Below are positions 1-12,000 of a stretch of DNA of 64,000 bases, piece by piece. Made by a program: the position numbers and the translations under genes. The stretch comes from Saturnia japonica (Eukaryota > Arthropoda > Insecta > Lepidoptera > Saturniidae): positions 3,100,001-3,164,000 of the forward strand of contig CM065304.1 in assembly GCA_033032175.1 (NCBI GenBank), in the 5' to 3' direction. The notes under the pieces are model-generated. The model saw only the letters and a program-made list of their open reading frames with translations, was not told the origin of the DNA and did no database searches. Numbering within the stretch: the first letter of the stretch is position 1; the number at the start of each line of letters is the position of its first letter.

Positions 1-31
1 AACGAAGAAAAAAATTTCCAATTTAATGTTT

Positions 32-1426
32 TTAAAGTAGCAATATAAGATTCTTACGTATGTAATTTGAGAAATCAAAAGGATAATAAAAATTGTGGAT
101 GTTTTTATTAAATGTAAATAAAAAAGTACATAAAAAGTTAATGACATTAATTTGTTTTATTAAAATATTTGATCCATTGCAATATCTATCAGAACAAACG
201 CAGACTTGGTACCTGACAAACAACGATATATCTCTACTGAAAGGTGTCAAAATTGCATGCGGGCTCGCAACACAATCGTCTGTCTTATGATGAAGCAAAT
301 ATTCCATCTTCATTAATCGTTTAGATATGTAGCTCTTTCCCATAGTCGGCGGCATCGTTCGACATCCTCTCTCGTTATACGTGTGACCAATATCTAAGTG
401 CCTTTTGAAGCAACCTCCTATAAATTTATCACCAGTACATTTTGTTTTCAAATAGTTATGATTTACCCGATTTCTAAAATCGTGACTGTTGAAAATGTCG
501 TAACACTCTGAAGTACTCAAACCATGTTTATTCAGGCCACATGTGTAACATCTGTAAGTTCCGTATCTCGAATTATTTTTGGACCTAATTATATTTTTGT
601 TAGCATGACGCGTTCTTAAAGTTGGTTTCATTTTAATAATGATTCTCTTCGGAATATAAAAATCTGAATTTATATAATTAATTGTATCTTGAGAAGACTG
701 TGTCTGTACATTAATAATTTCTGTTTGAGTTATTTTCGCTTCTATATCATTTTTGCTTTTATACAACATTTTAAAGGGCACAATATATTTTATATAAGAA
801 ATATTTGAAACGGGGTCAAGCATGTCTAGGTTTTCATAAAATTTGTGAACATTGTAATTTGTTTTTGTAGGAAAATATGATCTCCAAGTTTTCGTATGAA
901 AAGACATCGGTGAAATCGAAGTAGATTCAACTGTTTTTCTAATTAAGTAATCTTCTGACAACATAGGCGGAGCATCAATAGCGAAATTATATAAAGTCGA
1001 CTCTACTGTCGTTTTTATAATGGTCTCATTCTTTGTAGTATTCATCGTTCGACTCGGACTCAGTTTCTTGACTTTTGCTTCAGAACGCCAAATATCCTTA
1101 CTTCTATCTACGTTACCGGCTTTTCTCGTGAAGAACACCTCAGTTTCATTTTTTAACCAATCGATCGTATCATTAGTTTCGTTATATATTGGTAGAAACT
1201 TTCGTGTTGCACTATTTACAAATGTTTCTAAATCGTCTCCGTCGTTGTAGTCCTCAGGCAGTAAAACAACTTCTGTAGTAGTTGCATAAAAATATGAATT
1301 CTTTAGTCTCGATAAAAGAGATGATTGCGTCGTTTGTAAGCATAGTAACAAAATATAAATTTGTATAAAATTCATAAATTTAAAACATGTATAACTTATC
1401 ATTATAAAGGTTACAAAATGTGTCAA
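32..1426 (-). CDS. Secreted or membrane-anchored protein with C-terminal Ly6/uPAR-like domain
   Basis: Uninterrupted 464-codon reading frame. A hydrophobic segment that looks like a signal peptide follows the second methionine (residue 18, codon at 1373-1375), so that ATG may be the real start. Residues about 50-290 are low-complexity, rich in Ser/Thr/Asn/Lys, with several N-glycosylation sequons (NET, NDT, NTT, NIS, NNS). From about residue 293 a cysteine-rich module begins with CYTCG and ends with CVCSDRYCNGS (about 408-418). This is the spacing and terminal C-C-x-x-D-x-x-C-N-like signature of Ly6/uPAR three-finger domains. The last 45 residues are rich in hydrophobic and aromatic residues and could be a GPI-attachment signal or an anchor. 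The gene is divergent from the laminin gene. I do not recognise a specific orthologue; insect Ly6 proteins act at cell surfaces, and the role here is inferred. The frame stops close to the window edge, so no polyadenylation signal is visible. Confidence 0.7.
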   Translation of the reverse strand: MTHFVTFIMISYTCFKFMNFIQIYILLLCLQTTQSSLLSRLKNSYFYATTTEVVLLPEDYNDGDDLETFVNSATRKFLPIYNETNDTIDWLKNETEVFFTRKAGNVDRSKDIWRSEAKVKKLSPSRTMNTTKNETIIKTTVESTLYNFAIDAPPMLSEDYLIRKTVESTSISPMSFHTKTWRSYFPTKTNYNVHKFYENLDMLDPVSNISYIKYIVPFKMLYKSKNDIEAKITQTEIINVQTQSSQDTINYINSDFYIPKRIIIKMKPTLRTRHANKNIIRSKNNSRYGTYRCYTCGLNKHGLSTSECYDIFNSHDFRNRVNHNYLKTKCTGDKFIGGCFKRHLDIGHTYNERGCRTMPPTMGKSYISKRLMKMEYLLHHKTDDCVASPHAILTPFSRDISLFVRYQVCVCSDRYCNGSNILIKQINVINFLCTFLFTFNKNIHNFYYPFDFSNYIRKNLILLL

Positions 1427-2834
1427 AATTTTTACACCATAAATTAGGATGTAGAGGTAGACAAGGTAGAGTTTACTCTATCTTGTCTACTTATAAGGAA
1501 GACTATGGATCTTCAAAATGATAAAAGTTCCTATGCCTTTGAAATGTACTTCTATTAATTTGAATAGTTTCGCATATCAACTAGGTTGAGATTCTTATAA
1601 ATCAGTTTAGATAGTTTTTTTTTTATTTCAAACAAAGTAAACCTCACTAGTTCTTTTGAATACAAAATGCTTTCCAGACGTGAGTGGAAAGAGTTATTGA
1701 TAAAGTGAGGCCAATGACTTGGAGCCAATTAAAATTCTACATCTGTGCTAATATTATTATTTAAAGTTAGAAAGAAAGAATAGTTTTAAGTAAAATAAAC
1801 ATGAAAAGGATTGAATGAAATTTTGATAAAAAATGAAATCAAATAAATGAAATGATACTAAATTTGCACTAACGATACGACTGGCCTATAAATTAAAGCG
1901 CTCGAAGCTTTGAAAGGAAGTAATTCACCAAAGAACAAAATTCACCGTAGTTGTTTTGAAAGTCGGTCTCTCGTAGAACTAACAGACGCTGATAGTGATT
2001 CCCCGAATTGTGACCTCGTATAGGTTAATTTAATTTGGAATACACTCCAACAGAGGGACTAGTATCATTCAATATCTAGGAACCGACCTCGATTCCACGA
2101 TTCGATCCTCCGTTCGATTAGGTACTCAATATGTATACTTCAATGAACCTTGGGTGAAACCCATGTCCAATAGTAAATTAACATGTCTGAGTATGATGAT
2201 AAGAGTTACGGTAACTATGTAAATTATAAATGACATTTGAAAGGTTATGTGATAGTCTGTATAAAATCATCAGTTATTAAATTCAATCTTCCACATATTA
2301 ATAGTTAATACCTCACCTCATATAGTTTTAATTATGTTATACTAAATTCTTTAACTATTATGTAAAAATCTAAAAATAAATAAAACACAATTTTTTTTCA
2401 GAAATGATTTTGGACTTATTTCTGTATATTAACTATGCTCATTTTCGCATTTTAACCACCTTTTTTCTATATAAACCCTACTCTACCTTTAAACAAAAAA
2501 AGTCACGCCAAACAAAATTCCAAAAATCAAAATTTGTGTGGTAACTTGGAACCCAATGAGTCGTAAAAAGAAATATACCTAGTAACTTGATTAACTCGGT
2601 GGCCTAGGCCTACACTAACGGTGAATATATTTAAAAATATACATGGAGTATGAATATGAATTATTTATTCTCTGTTTGCCTTTCATAACTTGTATTTCGT
2701 TAAACTGTATATTAGAAAAAAAAAAAAACAAACTAAAAATCATACTGCCCCTTGCTTGGATAAGAGATGAAAAAAAACGCTACCCTTCTCGAGACGGACC
2801 GAGACATTCGGCGAGTGGACGCCGCGCGCGCAAC
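1427..2834. other. Divergent intergenic region, possible promoter for both genes
   Basis: About 1.4 kb between two divergent genes. It is AT-rich until about 2780, then GC-rich and CpG-containing just before the laminin start codon. A TATATAAA stretch at 2468-2475 is the only core-promoter-like motif I noticed. I see no coding sequence or recognisable transposon. Whether the laminin 5'UTR is continuous from here is unknown. Confidence 0.4.
2468..2475 (+). promoter_or_regulatory. Possible TATA box upstream of the laminin gene
   Basis: TATATAAA on the plus strand 360 bp before the laminin ATG. The window is AT-rich, so chance occurrence is likely; the position is merely compatible with a 5'UTR of about 330 nt. 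Confidence 0.2.
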
Positions 2835-3032
2835 ATGCCGCGGCCCGGCGCGTTATTAGCCCTGTTTTTGATACAAACCGTAACTGCTGAGATTCTTACG
2901 CCGCCGTATTTTAATTTAGCGTCAGGGAAGAAGATTACAGCGACTGCCACCTGTGGCGATGAAGGACCAGAACTTTACTGCAAGCTTGTCGGAGCCAATG
3001 CGGATCACGACGAGCATGTGATCCAAGGACAG
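2835..3032 (+). CDS. LanA: LanA exon 1: signal peptide and start of LN domain
   Basis: 66 codons, phase 0 donor (CAG|GTATTT). The start ATG has a good insect context (CAACATG). Residues 1-18 ([18 protein letters not shown]) form a signal peptide, and mature [11 protein letters not shown] begins the LN domain. An in-frame ATG exists further upstream at 2643, but the residues between look non-coding and would bury the signal peptide, so 2835 is preferred. Confidence 0.9.
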
Positions 3033-6000
3033 GTATTTGTTTATAATCTGTTATGGGAGTTTGTTGTGCATCATGTGAAATTTTCTCTGTTTGCTGACGA
3101 TCTAAAAAGACCGAGAGCTTTTTTTATTTTGATTTGTTTCAAGCCTTACATTTTACGATAATTTATGACTATAGTCGAACATAGTTACCAGTTAGAATAA
3201 ATAATTGACCTCTAAATATAATTACTAGAACAGTAAGTAAGTTAGCTTGGCGAACAGTAGCTTTCTACTTGGTTGCTTCACCGGAATATGATTTCATTAC
3301 GATGTTTTCTCTTACCGAAAGTTGAAGATTAGATAATGATTCGAACCCATGTCTTTAATATCAATGTCCTACTTAATACAAAACCATCATCGACCCGTTG
3401 TTAGAAAAGTAAAGATTACATCAGATTGAAGTTATAAATAAAACTTTTATGTTAGATTAATTATCACAACTGATCAATAAATGTACATTTCTTTAGATTT
3501 TTGAGACTCTATTTGTGTTTATCCAAATACATTACGATTACCTTAGGTATTATAGTGCAACTTTTATTGAATGAAGTACGCAGTCTTTTACTAAGTATGA
3601 AATATATGTTTTATAATAATAGAAAAAGATAAAATCAAAATAATTAATATTAAATAAATAAGTAAAAATATTTACGATATGTATCCTTTAAACTAATATA
3701 CTATTTGAGTATACTCGATGCTACGGTTTATCTTGACATTTGTATTGAACTGTAGTGTAGATTATTTCATTCATTTATATGATTGAACTGAATTAATAAT
3801 TAATTAATTATTAGTCTGACGGTGAATGTAAAGAACGAGAGAATACCAGAACGCCGTAATTAATGTAATTATGCATACAAAAAGAAAATAAAAAATTGAA
3901 GATTTTTCCATATTTGATATCATATTAGACAGTGCTTAATAGTGCTGCGACAAAGTCGTATCTATTTAAGTATATTTACCTTATATTTATCTTACAAGTT
4001 CAGTATTGTTTCAAATGAGGGGAATAACGGGTATATAAATAAATATTCGATGCATTTAAATATGTATTTAAAAGTATTTCTATTGTATTTGGTTAATTTA
4101 TTACATGTTGTTTTTCATTATATCTCTATAAACTTTGTGTTCTGAAATTTACACATGACGAGGCGGTTGCATACACTTATCTTATGAATATAGACACTAG
4201 ACGAGATATTTAAAAAATAGTAGGCTGTAAGTATCTTAGTAATTATAAAAAAAATTAAAGTTACTGTGAAGATGTTTACTTTATTACTATGTGTATGGCG
4301 GTAGCGATCTCTACGAATCGCTTTCAAGCTACCCATTTTTTAAAATGCAACTTAGAAATGATCCAGTCTGTCTATTAAAAAAAAACTAACTTGGCTCCAC
4401 ACCGCCAATGTTAGGGCGAAAGCGTCGACACGCCAACAACCAGTCTGACCCGACGCATTAAATGTTTCACATCAACAATAGCTTTTCTCGTTCGTTAAAA
4501 CTAGAATTTCAAATACAATATATAATACTATACAGCACCTATTCATGTTTACTAAAACTATTAATTTTGTATATAATATTGAGGGATATACTTGAATGAA
4601 ATAGTTATATTTCAACATAGATACTATCTATTAATTAAGTTTCGACAAAAAAGTCAGTTACTGACTGTTGATACAAAGACAATAATTTCATAACGTCATC
4701 TCGCTGATACGTCGGTAGTACTGATAGCTGGGAGCTTGATAGCTTATCTCGCGTCCTGTTGGCTCACTACCCCGCTGATAAGAAGTTCGATGCCTCGGTC
4801 GCAAACTATTACGAAAGCTTATTAAATACACTAAGCGAGTTTGAATGAAATTGTTTATTATAATTAATTGTGTGTCAGTAATTTTGAGAGAGACAGAATC
4901 ATAAAATGACTCTTGTGGTTTCGTTGAAGGAAAATGTTGTAATAAAACCGTTGTTGAATATAGGGTAATTTTATTACTCGGCTGGTTAAAAATCTATCAC
5001 GAAACATTTGTTGGTTTGCTCTGGCAGCCGCACTTGAGAACAATTTGTAAATTTAGATCTTCGGCCGCATCGTCACTAAAATTCAAGTGATATTGTGGTT
5101 AACTGTAGCCTATACAGAATAGAAATGAATATTGGTATATACACATATAAGATTGATAAACTTCAACACTGTTTGTCCAATTGTCATGAAACATAATATA
5201 CCATCACGCCTGTACCCTCGAAGGATTAGGCAGAGGTGTACTAATGTACATCCACAGTTTACCGGGTATGTTTTTAGGTCCCATGAAATAGGGGGCGAGC
5301 TAATGCCATTGATCGGGGAAATAGCCAAACTCCAAGCTGCTGATTAGAATTTCAAAGAAAAAACCAAATAACACTTTACTTGAGCTCAAAATCGAACCCA
5401 GGACCTCGAGCATAATAGTCACGCTTACGACCACTAGGCTCTTGAGGCAGTTGTAAAGTTAGTAGATATAAGAGTTTTTTTAGATAAAAAGTGTATGTTT
5501 GTTTATGTGTATGTATTTGTATGTTATCTCTGAATGTGATGGTTGGATTCGTGGTTGTGTTATTGTGATTTAAGGGCAGAACAACGTCTTTGCTAAAACT
5601 ATACAATTAATAAAATTGAAGTGTCTGTTTGTAACAGATTTTTACTAAATGCATATGAAACTATATACGATACCTATAAACAAAAGCCCATTTTTAAATT
5701 TTTTGTCTATCTATCTGTCTGTCTGTTCCGGGTAATCTCCAAAACGGTTGGACTGATTTTGACGGGACTTTCACTGGTGGATAGCTGAATTTATAGGGAG
5801 TAGCTTAGGCTACTTTAATTTTAGAAAAATAGTTAGGGTACCACACAAATAAAAAAACTGGTCATGGTGAATCAATTCGGGTTCTTAAATGGCTTATGCT
5901 GAGTAAACCATAAGTGATATAGCAAATTAGTGTACTACATAATGGTAGGCATTAAAAAAACCTACAAAAAAGTTCGGGAGAGTATACATCTACTTTCTAA

Positions 6001-9000
6001 AGAACACCCACAATAAGCATTCTTGTCTTTAAAATAACCGGGAGCGGGGGAGCAAGATTCGCGCGGGCATTTTGTAGCCCACTTGAGTGAAGCCACGGGC
6101 ACAGCTAGTATATTATAAATTTGTTCGAACGCATCAATCACGTTCCAAGGGCTGGACGGATTCTAATGAAAAATCGACATACAGTACAGTGTGTTTGACA
6201 CGACCTCTTTTGGAAGCGTGTGGGAGTATAACATACAAAAAACCTATAGTAGTCTGCATGTATAGACAACATGGATGGATGTAGTAACAATGCATTTATA
6301 AGTAGAACATTGTTAATATTGTTAAACTATGCTGGCAGCTCGACCAGTGGCATGCCCGCTGGTTGTCTAACTAGGCTACATTGGCGCAAAAAGGAGCTAC
6401 TGCGCCGCGCCGCCTGGCAATGGATGAACATAACGTCTATTTGACATGCGCATTATTTTTGTCTGATTTGCCTGACGATGTTAATTTTATTCACCGTATC
6501 GATAGTATACCCTGGCTTAACCAAAAATTTAACTGTAAATCGTCAGCATATAAATGGCACTTGAAGTATTGTATGGATTTAACTAGGTGTGCACTGTATA
6601 TTATAAACAGAATTGGCCCCAAAATAGATCCCTGAGGAACACCTTGAGAAATTTCTAAACTAGATGAGTAGATGGGAGCTTCATCCCGACCATGAAGTTC
6701 AACGTACTGATAGGGATTACACAAGTAACTCCCATAACATTTCACTGTCGGGAACGCTGAAACCATAATATGAAATTTTCCGTAATAGCAGCGAAGTGTT
6801 TATACAGTCGAAGGCCGAAAAAATCCAACAAAATCAATATTGAACCTATCCCCGCATCTTGTGCAAGAATGAAGATAGTTACATCTATTAAATGGGTGGC
6901 AGTACTGAGACTCTTACGGAAACCGGATTGAACAACTGCTAGAACGTTATTAGTTTCCAGAAATTCTGTTAGCTGCAAACTGACAACCATTTCCAAAATA
7001 TTTGATAGACTTGATAACATACGTATTGGACGAAGATCTTTTAAAGTCAAATAATTGGAAACTTTAGGGAGAGGACGGACATTAACTGTCTTCCAAGAAT
7101 CAGGAAAATTTTAAGAAGCAATAGAAGTGTTAAAAATAGAATTCATAATACCAACGATATGCTTTAGAGTCATACCGACCATGTCAAGAGAAATATTGTC
7201 AATCCTGAAGCATTAGACTGAAGACTATTATTGCTTGGTAGATGTTTTCCTGACTAATAGGTTTGAGGCTAAACGAAGTTGTCCTGAAGTTGCATACTAC
7301 GAAATTATTTATGTATGTGTCATTGACAATTACATAACATACTCCTGGTGAATAAAAATACTTTGAGTTTATCACTTTATAATTTAATTATGAAGAGCAC
7401 ACGTTACATCATATTATGCTAGTTGGAGAGAGAGAGACAGAGTTACCACATGTAAAAAATATAAATCTAGAAGCGAATTGTTGCTAGTAAATAATGTACA
7501 AATTTTACACAAATTATATTTTATGTTTTTTACGAAAACTGGCACATCTAGGAAGTGTTTATTTATATTGTCCAGGCAGAAAAGATTAAGAGGTAACTCA
7601 TGTGCAGTTTTAGGAGGAAGGACCTTTCTTTTAAGATTCTTCCAAAGTAATTTTGGTTTATTAATGTTACAGTCAACAAAATGTTTGTAAAAAGCTCTTT
7701 CCTCGAAATAGACTACATATAAAATGTTCTACATATAAATGATCAATAATTATAAGAAAACATCTAGTTTAAGAAAATATCAACTGTAGTATAAAGGTGA
7801 TTATTTCAAGTCGTAAATATCATATCATTTGGCGAGTATCTAATGTCGGTGGTCTTAGGTATGACAGTGTTGACCTGCGCCTTTATACGTAAGTCGGCAT
7901 AATATATTCAGGAATTTTAATGTTTATTACTTAATAAACTAGGAGAAGCTTTCGCTATATTTATTGATCGAACAGTTGACGATTGACAATCGAACGTGGA
8001 TTAAGGTTTTTTCTCCTATGTGCCGTCTATTTTCATACGTCTTTGTTTATCGATCATGCGGATAGCTTCTGTTTATTCGAAAACGTAGTCAACGGTCGAC
8101 ATATTTTACTTAGTCGATAAATATTTGGAAAATGATAACAGTCGAATATGTAAGATCGCGAGGGTTAATATGTTATATATTTCTAGTACTGATATAGGAA
8201 ACTGGCCCATATGTTAAATAAAAACTTTTATCAATGCCCTATGACTTCTTTATCAACAAAGATTAATGTATGAACTCTATATTTTTAGGAATAAGGTGTC
8301 ATGTACCTCAAATTACGGAGTAAAACACGTGATGATAAATGATCTTATTTTTTATTTCGAAGTTAATTCTAATGTATTAAATACTTATACCGGGTGATAG
8401 AAATTTCAGACACATTATACTTATCTTGATCAAGTAATTCCTTGGTAATTTTTTAGAGAAATTGAGTTGGCCTTCTATAAATTTTTTATGACTCCGTTGC
8501 TAAAAAAAGGAACCCTATTGCTAATTTTAAGCTGAGCCTTTATAACCTTTTGAACCGGAGTGGTAGGTATTTGTACCCGACTATAGGCTTTTTTCAATAA
8601 CATATTTGAGTTTACTATCTCCGATTAGTACATATTTGTAATAAGTACTATTTTAATTTAAAACAGATATCGGCTTCTCTCTTATCTAGTCAAGCTGTAG
8701 GATAGGGATATATATTATGTAGATACGAAAAACTATCCTTTGATAGGTTATTGAAAAAAAAAGTAAGGAAAAAGGTTATATTTGTATATCTTTAGTAAGT
8801 GAAACAACGGATAGATAGATTATTGAGAACGGCCGGTAATTCGTGACCTACGTGATAGGCGAGCAGAACCAGTTGAGACCAAGGAAGAGAGCTTATTCTT
8901 CCCTAAAAGGACAATCGGGTCCTATCGGGTTTGGCACAAAGCGCTTCTTTCAAAATTACCTTCCTATGGGCTCCCCGAGAATTTATGGATCACCAGCTTT

Positions 9001-12000
9001 TTGGCCGATCGGAGCATCAAGGTCGTTGTCGACGGTGCATGTTCTGATACTAAATTTCTCAATGCTGGGGTCCTACGAGTCTATGTACTGTTTCCAACTC
9101 TCCTTCTTCTGCATGTCAATGACTTGTTGCAAGTCAGCAACATTCCTTGCTATGCTGACGATAGCATTGTGGATGTCTTGTACACTGGCCGTGCTAATAT
9201 CTCTCGGGAATACGTCGATGACAGCCGACTAAAGTCTTGGACTGGGGTCAACTAAACTTAGTCCAGTTCAATCCTAAAAAAACACAATTCTGCGCGTTAA
9301 CCGCCAAAAAGTCACCAATTGTCGCAACTTTTCGTTTTGAGAACACTCCCCTGTCTACCACAGCCAGTATCGGAATTCTTGGCGTGATCATTATGAGTGA
9401 CGTCCAGATCCGCGGTCAGTTGGAAAGTCAGGCCAAATTGGCCTCAAAGAAGCTTGGTGTGCTCATTAAGGCGAGACGGTACTTCACGTCGGCTCATCGC
9501 CTAAATCTTTATAAGTCGCAAATTCAAACCCACATAGTGTATTGTCCCCATTGAGCCCCCAATACTAGCTACTTCCTTTTGACCGCATTCAGCGTAGGGC
9601 GACTCGATTTATTGTTTCCGATCGGTTTGATCCATTGTCTCTGCGTAGAGATGTTGGTTCACTCTGCATCTTCTACCGCATTTATCTCGATGTCCAGCGT
9701 TCCACAACAGTGCGTTTCTTAAGGCACTTTCTGCCTCGCACAACCACTCTGTGGAATCATCTGGCGCTGGGGTTCTTCCGGCCGTTATGACCAGGAGACA
9801 TTCAAGAAGAGAGCTTATTCTTCCCTAAAAGGATGGTATCGCGTCTGGGAGCCCTCTGGTGTTTCGGATGTTTGTGGGCGGCGGTGATCACTTTCCATCT
9901 GGTGCGCCACCTGCCCGTTTGCCCCATTTTTATCATAAGAAAAAACCTCGTCCTGCTACTGTTACTATTTCATCCACCCATCTAGTGTGCGGGCGGCCTC
10001 TCGCTCTTCTTCCTAAGATAAATAAGTGACATACCTTGGAGGAGGCTTTTACCCGAAGGGGGGATCCATACAAAAATAATTTATATTTATAATTTTCTTT
10101 TCTTTTCTTTTCTTTAACTATAGCATTGTAAATTTTTGCACGGAATACAATAAAGCTTTATTATTATTATTATAGCGTGACCACGGTGCACATGGTGATC
10201 AGCTTTTTAAAGTTATTCTCTTTTGGTTTGTCGCGTTTCAAAATGAACCAGTGTGTATCCATATACCGACAGTGACGATCATCGATGTATTGCCGATTTT
10301 TCGCTGGGTTTTGATTGCGTAAAAAGTAAAAAGATATTCATATAGTAAATAATAATTCAACTTGTCACTCGTCAACTTAGTAAAATAAATATAAACACGG
10401 AGTTGTCTATTCTGTTTTTGTTTCTGTCATCACTTTGTATTTGTAACTTGATGCGGTGGACGTGATGAGTTTAGGATACTCGGCGTGGCATGGCAGCAGC
10501 GGTGGAATTCGGTTTAAGTCGGACGTTTTCGTTTTTTGCGGACATATGGCGGCCATATGCGGTAGCGCATCCCGAATAACTTTTGTTACTTGGATACCGC
10601 ACAATGGACACCATTTTTTTGTCTCGTATTGTTTGAGAATCACAGGACTTTTGACTTGTGAATGAGCGTAGTTTGTTTCATGTTACAGTATTGAATGAAT
10701 AATGGAAGTGAGTAAAATGAGGGTTTCATACAAATAATAAATGAATAAATCATTTTATATGTAGTTAATGTTTTAAATTCCAAGTTATGTGTATTTGTTT
10801 TTAGGATATCGAGCAGAGTTTATTAAATTAAATTGTAAATTAAGTTGAGATTTGATGAAAAATAATTTTTAACAATAAAATTTGACATGTAGCATCGGTT
10901 AGTGTCCTTTTTCAAAACAATAGGCTACACCGCTATTTAACTTCAGATTAACGGTAATCGAAACCTGTAAATTGATAATTAATCAGTGTAATGTAAAAAA
11001 ATTGCAATATAGATCCCCCACCCGGGCCGTGACTGGCATTCGTGTGATGAGCATAATTCCGACGTCTAATCACTAAAGGACGGTTAAGTGAAATTTGTCT
11101 ATTTTGAGTTTCATGCACAGCGCTATCAAGTAAATTTTTTTCTATCAACCGGTCTATACCATGATATTTTTAAATGATTAGTAGCGAAATTATTATCATG
11201 ATGAAACACAATACTCAGTCAATTTGCCACCTATTTTGCCCATAACTCAGAAAGTGGTTTTTTCACTTATCGCTTAGCAGTGAGTCTGAGGATAATATAC
11301 GAGTATATCAGCTGTTTCTTTTCCATAATCAATATTTCAAAATCAAAATAGCCATGTATGAAATTGTATCGTCCATATTATCCAACTATTGTCAATACTC
11401 TTAATAAAAATAAAATAAAAAATTATTTCTGATAATTAACATCCATACTTGGTTAGAATAAAACGAAAGAAAAATCAAATATATAATACGTTTTAATACA
11501 TTTAAAATGATTACTTCAATCTTCTTTTATTATTAGGAGATCCGTAGACAAACTAAGGTAACCGACATTGCCAAAAGGATTAGCAAGTTGAAGTGGCAGT
11601 GGGCGGGGCACATAGTTCGGAGAACTGACTGCCGTTGGGGCAGAAAGGTTCTCGAGTGGAGACCACGCACCGGAAAGCGCAGCGTAGGACGCCCCCCCCC
11701 CCCCCCACTAGATGGAAAGACGACCTAATAAAGGTAGCTGGGAGCCGTTGGGTGCAGGCCGCACAAGATAGGTCGCTCTGGAGATCTATGGGGGAGGCCG
11801 ACAGCAGTGGACGTCCTGCGGCTGAAATGATGATGATGATGATGAATCTTCTTTTCCCTTCTTTGACAATCGATTCTCATTACCAAGGGATATTATTACT
11901 TACCATTATTATCTGGGTAATTGGTTGCCTAAGGATGATTTCAGTGTTCAAATAAAATGAAGACCCCCTTGTTGGAACTTTTAGCGTCATTTTAGAATTC

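Noticed and set aside
2643..2834. Extended N-terminus of the laminin from an upstream in-frame ATG
   Set aside because: The extra residues are low-complexity and basic, and would place the signal peptide about 64 residues inside the protein. The ATG at 2835 has better context.
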